From positions 1 through 5,427 of the forward strand of contig CAYSPU010000332.1 in NCBI GenBank assembly GCA_964432995.1: DNA of 5,427 bases. Direction: 5' to 3'. The DNA comes from CAYSPU01 sp964432995 (GTDB lineage: Bacteria; Verrucomicrobiota; Verrucomicrobiia; Limisphaerales; JAHDYP01). Shown in pieces: positions 1 to 5,427 of this stretch; within the stretch, counting starts at the first letter, position 1, and every line of letters starts with the position of its first letter. The notes beneath the pieces are model-generated. The model was not told where the DNA came from. It was given only the letters and a program-made list of their open reading frames with translations, and searched no databases. Position numbers and translations under genes: made by a program.

Positions 1-118
1 GAACCTCCCAACCCTGAACCTGGAACCTCCCAACCCTGAACCTGGAACCTCCCAACCCTGAACCCTGAACCTCCCAACCCTGAACCTGGAACCTCCCAAC
101 CCTGAACCTGGAACCTCC
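1..118. repeat. 22-bp tandem repeat array, truncated at window edge
   Basis: Five full copies of a 22-bp unit occur back to back at 1-22, 23-44, 45-66, 67-88 and 89-110, with a sixth copy broken off after about 8 bases (111-118). The unit is gaacctcccaa followed by ccctgaacctg. Copies 1, 2, 4 and 5 are identical; copy 3 differs only in its last two bases (ct instead of tg). There are no unique spacers, so this is not a CRISPR. The strand shown is almost free of G. The array ends just upstream of the ligase gene and may extend left of the window. Such near-identical copies are prone to gain and loss by slippage or recombination. No function can be assigned. Confidence 0.95.
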
Positions 119-129
119 AACGTTTCTGG

Positions 130-158
130 TTGACACCCCGCGGCTCCGCCAGGCTTAT
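130..158 (+). promoter_or_regulatory. candidate sigma70-like promoter for the ligase gene
   Basis: A perfect TTGACA hexamer lies at 130-135. After a 17-bp spacer, GCTTAT at 153-158 matches 3 of 6 positions of the TATAAT consensus, including the final A and T. If used, transcription would start near 165, just ahead of the ATG at 175, giving a very short leader. The weak -10 and the GC-rich spacer keep this tentative; a promoter left of the repeat array is equally possible. Confidence 0.25.
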
Positions 159-174
159 GGCTTGCGTCAAGAAC

Positions 175-1473
175 ATGACCGGAAGACCGGAAGAACACCT
201 GTCTGCCACCGCGATCCGCGATCTACAGGAAGCGGCTTGGGCAGAGGCGTTCCGTTACGCGCTGGATCGTTCGCCCTTCTACCGCCAGCACCTCCGCCAG
301 GCGGGATTCAACACGAACTCGTCCCCTGCCCTGGCCGATCTGGGCCGCATCCCCACCGTCGACAAGGACCTGCTCTCGAGTCGCGCCGACGACTTTCTGT
401 GTGTTCCCCGCCGGGCGATCATTGACCTTGTTACCACGAGCGGCTCGACCGGGCACCCCCTGTTGGTGCCGCTCACCGAACGCGACCTCCAGCGGCTCGG
501 GCATAACGAGTGCCTGTCGTTCCGCTGCGCCGGGCTGACCCCCGACGACACGGTCCTGCTCGCGGTGACGCTGGACCGTTGTTTCATCGCCGGCATGGCC
601 TACTACCTCGGCCTGCGCGAACTCGGCTGCGCCATCGTCCGCGTCGGTCCCGCCGCTCCGGCCATGCACCTCGACCTCCTGCAGCGGATGCGGCCGACGG
701 CGATCGTCGGCGTGCCTTCGTTCCTTTGCCGGATTGCGGAGGCGGCCCGGCAGGCCGGGGTCGACCTCCGCCGCGGCACCGTTCGCAAGGCCATCTGCAT
801 CGGGGAGACCATCCGCGCCTCCGACGGTTCCCCCAACCGCGTCGGCGCCCGCATCGAGTCCGAGTGGCAGGCGCTGGTCTATTCGACCTACGGGATCACG
901 GAGTTGGCGGCCTCGCTCTGCGAATGCGACGCCGGCGCCGGCGGCCATCTGCATCCGGAGTTGCTCCATCTCGAGGCCCTGGACGATGCCGGGAATCCCG
1001 TCCCGGACGGTGCAGTGGGCGAACTGACGGCCACGACGTTCGGCGTGGAAGCCCTGCCGCTGATCCGCTATCGCACGGGCGACTGCGCCACCATCGATCG
1101 CCGCCCGTGCGCCTGCGGCCGGCAGACCCTGCGGATCGGACCCATCGTCGGGCGCAAGGGCCACAAGCTGAAGCTTAAGGGCACCACGCTCTTCCCCTCG
1201 AACCTCCAGAGCGTTCTCGCGGCCGTGGACGGCGTCGAGGCCTACGTCATTGTGGCGCGCTGCGGCGAGGATCTCTCCGATCACGTGGAGGTGCGCGTGG
1301 CGTGTCGGCGCGATCCCGAATCGGTGCTGCGCGATTTGCGCGAGCGATTCCGCGGCGAGATCAAGGTGGTGCCCGAGATCCGGGCGGCCACCCCGGCGGA
1401 AATTGAAGCCCTGCAAATGCCCGAAGGCGCCCGGAAACGCCGGGTCTTCGTGGACGAACGCGGTGCCGCTTAG
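175..1473 (+). CDS. PaaK-like adenylate-forming enzyme (acyl/aryl-CoA ligase family)
   Basis: This 432-residue cytoplasmic enzyme should activate a carboxylic acid as acyl-AMP and pass it to CoA or a carrier protein, as phenylacetate-CoA ligases do. The family motifs are present in order: a 'RSPFYRQHL' N-terminal helix (about 32-40), the phosphate-binding TTSGSTGHP (87-95), YSTYGITE (236-243), IRYRTGD (297-303) with the ribose-binding Asp303, a PCACGR segment (311-316), the hinge GRKGHKLKLKG with FP (326-341), and a C-terminal Lys (about 421) near the usual catalytic position. Length is normal for PaaK relatives (about 430-450). I chose ATG 175 because family similarity begins soon after it. 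An ATG at 157 and a TTG at 130 are also in frame, and no start has a convincing Shine-Dalgarno. The substrate is unknown. With the genes downstream, an aryl starter such as a hydroxybenzoate or cinnamate is plausible but inferred. The family call is firm. Confidence 0.9.
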   Translation: MTGRPEEHLSATAIRDLQEAAWAEAFRYALDRSPFYRQHLRQAGFNTNSSPALADLGRIPTVDKDLLSSRADDFLCVPRRAIIDLVTTSGSTGHPLLVPLTERDLQRLGHNECLSFRCAGLTPDDTVLLAVTLDRCFIAGMAYYLGLRELGCAIVRVGPAAPAMHLDLLQRMRPTAIVGVPSFLCRIAEAARQAGVDLRRGTVRKAICIGETIRASDGSPNRVGARIESEWQALVYSTYGITELAASLCECDAGAGGHLHPELLHLEALDDAGNPVPDGAVGELTATTFGVEALPLIRYRTGDCATIDRRPCACGRQTLRIGPIVGRKGHKLKLKGTTLFPSNLQSVLAAVDGVEAYVIVARCGEDLSDHVEVRVACRRDPESVLRDLRERFRGEIKVVPEIRAATPAEIEALQMPEGARKRRVFVDERGAA

Positions 1474-1507
1474 GGGGGAGGAGCGCGGACGTTCCATGTG
1501 CCTTATT

Positions 1508-1700
1508 CCCTCACCCCAACCCTCTCCCGTCCGGCGGGAGAGGGAGGCTTCTCGGCAGCGCCGCGTCCACCTGCGACCGCCTGCAGCCGGGCGGAGGCGG
1601 CCGATTCGCCACCAACGAGTCGACGCGTGGAATGCGGCCCAATCACGGAGGACCCTCCCTGGCAGCGCCCTCTCCCTCGGGGAGAGAGTTGGGGTGAGGG
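1508..1700. mobile_element. MITE/REP-like element with 21-bp terminal inverted repeats
   Basis: The ends are inverted copies. The left end, ccctcaccccaac then cctctccc (1508-1528), matches the reverse complement of 1680-1700 at 20 of 21 positions. Each end also folds on itself: ccctctccc (1520-1528) pairs with gggagaggg (1536-1544), and ctctccc (1670-1676) pairs with gggagag (1680-1686). The core has no coding capacity and no obvious target-site duplication flanks it. Chance translations of such ends give 'LTPTLS' and 'GEGWGEG' type peptides, which I recall as common spurious proteins in many high-GC bacterial genomes, so this is probably a dispersed family member. If it moves, it would depend on a transposase encoded elsewhere. 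The hairpins lie 47 bases or more after the ligase stop and could act on its mRNA 3' end, but they lack a T-tract. Confidence 0.7.
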
Positions 1701-1754
1701 CGAAACATGGCGGCGCACCTGTCGGGGTAGGGTCTGCGCGCACATCGAACTGCC

Positions 1755-1990
1755 AGCCGCGGCCATGCGCGTGTGCATTCTGCTGCGGGTCATCCCGCGG
1801 TCGCGGGAGGCGGTCCGGAACGGCGCGTGAGTGGGGGCGGCCGGGCGATCGAATGCCCGTCAGGTTTCGGACCGCGGCTCTTCTCGAGCCGCAGCCAAGG
1901 GTGTGTGCGCTGTGCTGCGGGTCAGAGGACCCGCGGTCCGGAACAGCGCGTGGGTGGGGGCGGCCGGGCGATCGAATGCCCGTCAGGTTT
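1755..1990. repeat. two-copy direct repeat, 123-bp period
   Basis: A 57-bp block at 1811-1867 recurs at 1934-1990 with 55 of 57 identical bases (differences at 1822/1945 and 1830/1953). Weaker similarity extends upstream, from agccgc at 1755 and 1887 through gtgtgc and tgctgcgggtca, so the full copies are about 1755-1867 and 1887-1990. The first is longer, with roughly ten additional bases around 1800-1810. Between them lies a short spacer (1868-1886) that takes part in a hairpin. No ORF in the block looks like a protein. This is either a local duplication or two members of a dispersed family. Confidence 0.85.
1874..1892. other. hairpin between the direct repeats
   Basis: gcggctc (1874-1880) and gagccgc (1886-1892) form a perfect 7-bp stem around the loop ttctc. 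It spans the junction of the two direct-repeat copies, so it may be part of the repeat family rather than a separate signal. No T-tract follows. Confidence 0.5.
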
Positions 1991-2078
1991 GTCTTCAGAG
2001 GCTTCTCGACAACTCGTCATTGGAATACTCGGATCGAATTGGCGCGCGAGGCCGCCAATCTTGCCATGAAATGCGCTC

Positions 2079-2084
2079 AGGGGG
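2079..2084 (+). promoter_or_regulatory. ribosome binding site deciding the GT2 start
   Basis: AGGGGG at 2079-2084 sits 10 bases before ATG 2095. This favours that start over the in-frame ATG at 2071, which has no purine-rich tract at suitable spacing. Confidence 0.5.
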
Positions 2085-2094
2085 TTCCGAGCTC

Positions 2095-3315
2095 ATGACT
2101 CCACAGGACACCCAGGCGAACGCAGAGGCGGTCCCCCCGCCGCCGCCGCGCTTCTGCGTCCTGGTGCCCGTCTACAACCACGGCTTGACCGTCGGCCAGG
2201 TCGTGCGCGCCGCCAAAGCCCATTTCCCCGTGATCGCGGTCAACGACGGGTCCACGGACCAGACGTCCGCCGCGCTGGAAGCCGAACCTGACATCGAGGT
2301 GGTCCAACTCCCGGAGAACCGCGGCAAAGGGGCGGCGCTGGAGGCCGGCTTCGCCCGCGCCGCCGCGCTCGGTTACACCCACGCCATCACCATCGACGCC
2401 GACGGCCAACACCCCGTCGACGACATCCCGCGGCTGGCGGACGCCTCGCGTCGCCAGCCGGAGGCCCTGATCATCGGTGTCCGCGACCTCCGGCAGGCCG
2501 GTGCACCCCGGCCCCGACGCTTCTCCAATGCGCTGTCGACCTTCTGGTTCCGGGTCGAGACCGGTGTGAATCTGACCGACACCCAGTGCGGTTTCCGGAG
2601 CTATCCCCTGGCCACCATCCAACGCCTGCGCATCCGCGCTCCGCGCTACGCCTGGGAACTCGAGATCATGGTCCGCGCCGCCTGGGCCGGCCTCCCCCTC
2701 GTCCCCCAACCCGTCGGCGTGGACTACTCCGCGCCCACTTCCCGGATGTCGCATTTCCATCCGGTTCGCGATTTCCTGCAGATCTCGAGACTCCACTCCC
2801 ATCTGGCGATGCAGACCTTCTGCGTGCCGCTGGCGCTTCGGCAGATGTTGGCCCGCGGCGAACTCGAGGGCGTTCCTCGCGGCCGACGCATACGGACGGT
2901 CCTCAGGCACTTCTTCCGGGAGAACGCGCAGACTCCGGGGCGGCTGGCCTCGGCGGTCGGGCTGGGGCTCTTCTGTGGCATTGCGCCCATCTGGGGTTAT
3001 CAAATGGCCGCGGCCGCGCTGCTGGCCCACAAGCTGCACTTGAACAAAGCCATCGCGCTCACGGCCAGCAACATCTCCTTCCCGCTGGCCGCACCGTTCA
3101 TCCTGGCCACGGCCCTGATCCTGGGCCATGCGCTCCGCACCGGCCACTGGCTCGAGTTCAACCTGGCCACGCTCCACCGGGACATCCCGCTCTATCTGTG
3201 GGACTGGGTGTGGGGCAGCATCGTTCTCGGCCTGTTCGTGGGCCTCGCCGGCGGGGCCATCGCTTTCCTCATCGCCCGCATCCGGCAACAATCCAAGCTG
3301 TCTCTGCGGTCATGA
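2095..3315 (+). CDS. family 2 glycosyltransferase with C-terminal DUF2062 membrane domain
   Basis: This 406-residue protein has two parts. Residues about 19-240 are a GT-A fold family 2 glycosyltransferase: VLVPVYNH (22-29), the nucleotide-binding NDGSTD (50-55), ENRGKGAAL (74-82), the metal-binding DADGQH (101-106), DTQCGFR (162-168) and WELEI (187-191) on the acceptor side. Then follows an SHF-x-P-x-RD-x-L-x-IS-x-LH stretch (219-234), which I associate with GT2 proteins of aryl polyene clusters. Residues about 268-395 are a DUF2062 domain with hydrophobic segments near 285-310, 320-345 and 372-394, including PIWGYQ (298-303) and SNISFP (325-330). The catalytic part should face the cytoplasm and use an NDP-sugar or polyprenyl-phosphate sugar chemistry; donor and acceptor are not readable. 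Its stop overlaps the next start, so the two genes are probably co-translated. The residues in frame upstream of 2095 come from the repeats and do not belong to the protein. Confidence 0.9.
   Translation: MTPQDTQANAEAVPPPPPRFCVLVPVYNHGLTVGQVVRAAKAHFPVIAVNDGSTDQTSAALEAEPDIEVVQLPENRGKGAALEAGFARAAALGYTHAITIDADGQHPVDDIPRLADASRRQPEALIIGVRDLRQAGAPRPRRFSNALSTFWFRVETGVNLTDTQCGFRSYPLATIQRLRIRAPRYAWELEIMVRAAWAGLPLVPQPVGVDYSAPTSRMSHFHPVRDFLQISRLHSHLAMQTFCVPLALRQMLARGELEGVPRGRRIRTVLRHFFRENAQTPGRLASAVGLGLFCGIAPIWGYQMAAAALLAHKLHLNKAIALTASNISFPLAAPFILATALILGHALRTGHWLEFNLATLHRDIPLYLWDWVWGSIVLGLFVGLAGGAIAFLIARIRQQSKLSLRS
3312..3315 (+). promoter_or_regulatory. ATGA stop-start overlap (translational coupling)
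   Basis: The ATG of the membrane-methyltransferase gene (3312-3314) overlaps the TGA of the glycosyltransferase gene (3313-3315). No good Shine-Dalgarno precedes it, which fits translation by terminating ribosomes and a fixed ratio of the two products. Confidence 0.8.
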
Positions 3316-5192
3316 GCCAGATCTGCGATCCCGCGCAACCCGGCTCGGCGTCACGACGAGTGGTCGCCGCGGCGCTGGCCCTGGTCCCCGCGGCAATCGG
3401 AGTTCTCACCGCGGGGGCGGCGCTCGTCCCCGGCAGCGTCCCGGTTTCGCCGGCGGTGCTCGGCGCCGGCGCCGCTCTCGCCGCCCTCGCCCTCGCCTAC
3501 GCCATCCACATCCTCTATCTGGCCGCCGACCTGTCGTGTCCCGACCGCGCCGCGGTCGCTCGCGCGGTGAATCGCGTCGCGCTGCCGATCCTCGCGAGCG
3601 CGCTGATCACCGCCGTCCTCTCTCTCAGCCTGCGGTTCCACTCGAGTGCCGAGTGCCGCCAAGTCGCCTTGTTTGCCGCCGCGGGAGTCGCCGCCGCGGC
3701 CCTGGCGGCCGTCTTCCTCCTGACGCGGTTCCTGCCGCTGAGCGCCGGACGGGAACACCGTCCGCTTGCGCTCACCGCCTTCGGGCGCCGTCTTCTCGAA
3801 GGCCACGCCGGCCACCGCCGACACGTTGCGGTTGTGCTCGCCGCCTGCACCCTGCTGGCCGCGGTCGGTCTGCCTCGACTGCGGCTGGAAACGGGTCCCA
3901 CCACGGTCTCCGGAACTGCCGCCGAGGCCCGCGGCGGCTGGCGCAACTTGGAGAGCGCTCTCCGCCGCGCCGTTCAAGACAGGGAGTCGCCCAACCGTTT
4001 CCTTCGTCGCGCAGCGGACCTGGCGCCCACCCGCCTCACGCGGGACGGCGTGATCCGCTTTGGAACCGTGGCCGCCGTGGTCGCGGGCGCGCTGTTGTGG
4101 TTGCTCTTCGGCCGGCTCACGCTGGTGGGCATCACCATGCTGCCGGTGGGAGCGGTCGTTCTCTGGACGTTGGGCGCCTTGGGACTGGCCGGGGCGCCCC
4201 TCTCGTTTCCTCGTCTGCTGGCTCTCCTGTTCGGGGTCGGCCTGGCCTTCGATTTCAGCTTGTGCCTGGTGCTGGCCAAGCTCGATCCGATCCGCGGTCA
4301 CGACGACCACAGCGCCGCCGTCGGCGGGTCCGTGGTCACGGCCGCCATGACCGTCGTGTTCGCCGCCGCCGCCCTCGTCCTGCTTCGTCATCCAGTCCTC
4401 TCGGTCGTCGGGTCGACGCTGTTTCTTGGCGCAATAGCCGGCCTGCTGGCCGCTTTCCTTCTCGTGCCACTCTGCATGGACCTCCTAACCGCTCGCCGCC
4501 TGGCGGGCCGCCGAACCGCCATGGCGCCGTCTCCCGGAAGCCTGGACTACGCCGCCAAGTTGCGCGCCGTCAGCCGCCGCTACCTCTATCAAGGACCCTA
4601 TCCGGAACAGTTCGTCTATTGGAAGATGCGGGCGGATCCCGTGTTCCGCGTGCTGGACAGCGTCTTGCCCGCCCACGGGGAGTTCCTCGATCTGGGCTGC
4701 GGCTACGGCATGGCGTCGCACTGGCTGTTGCTGGACGGTCCCGGGCGATCGGTGGTCGGCGTGGACTTCGACGCCGCCAAGGTGCGTGTGGCGCAGGCCT
4801 CCGCGCAGGGGCTGGAGCGGTTGCGATTCGAGCACGGCGACTTGCTGCGATGGAGCTTTCCGCTGTGCGACCACGTGTTGCTCCTGGACGTGCTGCACTA
4901 TGTGCCGCGCGAGGAGAAGGCGCGGATTCTCCGCGCCGCTTTTGCGGCGATGCGCCCGGGCGGGGTGCTCATCGTGCGCGAGGCCTTGCGGAGCGAAACC
5001 GCCGGGCATCAGCGCGTCGCCCGGGCGGAGCGCTGGGCTGTCTGGCTGGGTCAGAACCGGACCTCCCAGGGGCTTCACTTCGAGAGTCGCGCGGGCTACG
5101 AGGAACTGCTGCAGCAAGGGGGCTTTGGGCGGCTCACCTGGAAGATGGACGCCGGGCTGGGGTCGAATGCGCTACTGACCGCCGTCCGCTGA
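3312..5192 (+). CDS. shortened MMPL/RND-type membrane protein fused to a SAM methyltransferase
   Basis: This 626-residue protein is continuous across two domains. Residues 17-392 resemble an MMPL/RND exporter. About ten membrane segments are visible (near 17-39, 48-72, 89-109, 116-141, 171-188, 247-267, 270-293, 301-323, 337-358, 362-392), including AYAIHILY (62-69) in the first half and GLAFDFS (310-316) in the second, which match the TM4 and TM10 motifs. The part before TM3 is absent, and the loop after TM7 is only about 58 residues (189-246), so the large periplasmic domains are missing. Residues about 405-626 are a class I methyltransferase: LDLGCGYG (459-466), GVDFD (483-487), HGD (508-510), LLLDVLHY (523-530), RPGGVLIVRE (548-557). 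The predicted topology puts the methyltransferase in the cytoplasm. The methyltransferase resembles those of aryl polyene clusters. A separate start at 4521 is possible but has no clear ribosome site. Membrane function is uncertain; methyltransfer is well supported, substrate unknown. Confidence 0.85.
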   Translation: MSQICDPAQPGSASRRVVAAALALVPAAIGVLTAGAALVPGSVPVSPAVLGAGAALAALALAYAIHILYLAADLSCPDRAAVARAVNRVALPILASALITAVLSLSLRFHSSAECRQVALFAAAGVAAAALAAVFLLTRFLPLSAGREHRPLALTAFGRRLLEGHAGHRRHVAVVLAACTLLAAVGLPRLRLETGPTTVSGTAAEARGGWRNLESALRRAVQDRESPNRFLRRAADLAPTRLTRDGVIRFGTVAAVVAGALLWLLFGRLTLVGITMLPVGAVVLWTLGALGLAGAPLSFPRLLALLFGVGLAFDFSLCLVLAKLDPIRGHDDHSAAVGGSVVTAAMTVVFAAAALVLLRHPVLSVVGSTLFLGAIAGLLAAFLLVPLCMDLLTARRLAGRRTAMAPSPGSLDYAAKLRAVSRRYLYQGPYPEQFVYWKMRADPVFRVLDSVLPAHGEFLDLGCGYGMASHWLLLDGPGRSVVGVDFDAAKVRVAQASAQGLERLRFEHGDLLRWSFPLCDHVLLLDVLHYVPREEKARILRAAFAAMRPGGVLIVREALRSETAGHQRVARAERWAVWLGQNRTSQGLHFESRAGYEELLQQGGFGRLTWKMDAGLGSNALLTAVR

Positions 5193-5274
5193 TTGCGGTA
5201 CCCGCTGCGGGTTCGGAGATGCATCTGGGGCCCTTGGGTTCAGTCCTTCAGATTGGCAACTCGGGCATCGGCAA

Positions 5275-5304
5275 GTCCGGCGCGGAGACGCCTCCGCGCC
5301 GGAC
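5275..5304. terminator. perfect 13-bp GC-rich hairpin, possible operon terminator
   Basis: gtccggcgcggag (5275-5287) is exactly complementary to ctccgcgccggac (5292-5304), with a four-base loop acgc. It starts 83 bases after the last stop codon. The stem should be very stable, but no run of T follows on either strand, so it is not a canonical intrinsic terminator. It may terminate weakly, stabilise the mRNA 3' end, or be one copy of a dispersed palindromic repeat. Confidence 0.45.
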
Positions 5305-5361
5305 GGTTCCTGCGGCGTCGCTTCGGTCCGTTGTAGTTCCAGCGAGGCGGCGCCTCAGACC

Positions 5362-5398
5362 ATGGCTGTTCAATTTGACTGGGACATCTGACAGCCAT
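5362..5398. other. spaced 8-bp inverted repeat
   Basis: atggctgt (5362-5369) and acagccat (5391-5398) are perfect inverted copies separated by 21 bases of lower GC than the surroundings. It could be an operator-like site, one end of a mobile element continuing past the window, or chance. Confidence 0.3.
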
Positions 5399-5427
5399 TC
5401 GGTTCCGCCCCTGCCGCCGCCTCGCCT

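Larger units (their letters stand above)
1474..2094. other. 621-bp repeat-rich intergenic region
   Basis: No credible gene lies here. It holds a 193-bp inverted-repeat element (1508-1700), two copies of a second repeat (1755-1990), and a less GC-rich leader (about 1990-2094) ahead of the glycosyltransferase. That leader contains a 7-bp inverted repeat (attggcg 2038-2044 / cgccaat 2053-2059). Open frames crossing the region are chance readings of the repeats. I see no convincing promoter hexamers before 2095. The two flanking genes share a strand and a plausible pathway, so the gap may represent repeats accumulated inside or between transcription units. Confidence 0.75.
5193..5427. other. non-coding tail of the window
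   Basis: No credible ORF begins or ends here on either strand. A small inverted repeat (acccg 5199-5203 / cgggt 5207-5211) follows the stop codon. A strong hairpin is at 5275-5304, a 6-bp near-palindrome (gaggcg/cgcctc) at 5344-5356, and a spaced inverted repeat at 5362-5398. The ATG at 5362 opens only nine codons. Confidence 0.6.

Noticed and set aside
1..118. CRISPR array
   Set aside because: Units are contiguous with no unique spacers.
130..174. N-terminal extension of the ligase from TTG 130 or ATG 157
   Set aside because: The added residues do not resemble the family and no ribosome site supports either start, though ATG 157 cannot be excluded.
223..1743. Long open frame on the minus strand opposite the ligase (506 codons)
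   Set aside because: It has no recognisable domain, its N-terminal part is translated from the 1508-1700 repeat, and the opposite strand carries all motifs of a known enzyme. It is a GC-rich shadow.
1831..2094. 88-codon upstream extension of the glycosyltransferase frame
   Set aside because: It is translated from the direct repeats, and a good ribosome site precedes ATG 2095.
1250..2098. 282-codon plus-strand frame across the ligase end and the intergenic repeats
   Set aside because: Arg-rich out-of-frame translation of the ligase followed by repeat translation with 'PSPQPSPVRRERE' character; a spurious ORF.
2077..3291. Long minus-strand open frame opposite the glycosyltransferase (404 codons)
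   Set aside because: Low-complexity, Gly/Arg/Glu-rich translation with no domain; explained by codon bias of the true gene.
2586..3311. 242-codon upstream extension of the MMPL-methyltransferase frame
   Set aside because: It overlaps the glycosyltransferase gene out of frame and is Pro/Arg-rich without domains; the ATGA overlap at 3312 is the natural start.
3351..4391. Minus-strand open frame opposite the MMPL region (346 codons)
   Set aside because: Composition is extremely Gly/Arg/Gln/Glu-rich, typical of an antisense reading of a hydrophobic membrane protein.
4521..5192. Separate methyltransferase gene starting at ATG 4521
   Set aside because: No stop codon separates it from the membrane region and no Shine-Dalgarno precedes it, so a fusion is the simpler reading; internal initiation remains possible.
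5362..5391. Short coding frame starting at ATG 5362
   Set aside because: It stops after nine codons and has no ribosome site.

Overview
The window is GC-rich and reads on one strand. It holds three complete genes separated by repeat-rich non-coding DNA. Two things suggest a high-GC Verrucomicrobiota, perhaps Limisphaerales/Pedosphaera-like: the dispersed repeats whose chance translation gives the familiar 'LTPTLS' type peptides, and a tract of tandem repeats rich in 'gaacc' and 'aaccctg'. That placement is a recollection-based inference, not proof. No rRNA, tRNA, CRISPR array or transposase gene was seen.

Layout. Positions 1-118 are a 22-bp tandem repeat that runs off the left edge. Positions 175-1473 encode a PaaK-like adenylate-forming enzyme (acyl- or aryl-CoA ligase type). 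Positions 1474-2094 are a 621-bp non-coding gap. It contains a 193-bp MITE/REP-like element bounded by 21-bp inverted repeats (1508-1700) and two copies of a second repeat about 123 bp apart (1755-1990). Positions 2095-3315 encode a family 2 glycosyltransferase with a C-terminal DUF2062 membrane domain. Its stop overlaps, as ATGA, the start of a 626-residue protein (3312-5192), which joins a shortened MMPL/RND-type membrane region to a complete class I SAM methyltransferase. Positions 5193-5427 are non-coding and carry a perfect 13-bp hairpin and another inverted repeat.

How the genes may work together. A CoA/ACP-type ligase, a GT2 with a CGFR-YPL segment and an SHF-x-P-x-RD-x-L-x-IS-x-LH segment, an MMPL exporter-like membrane part and a methyltransferase with a DVLHY motif resemble the tailoring and export part of aryl polyene / flexirubin / xanthomonadin-like pigment-lipid clusters. 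In that reading the ligase activates an aryl or acyl starter, the methyltransferase modifies the head group, and the membrane proteins attach or move the product. The ketosynthases, acyl carrier proteins, dehydratases and thioesterase expected of such a locus are not in this window, so the pathway assignment stays an inference.

The most unusual object is the third gene. The RND-like part lacks the segment before TM3 and most of the second periplasmic domain, yet keeps a topology that leaves both ends in the cytoplasm, and it is fused in frame to the methyltransferase.
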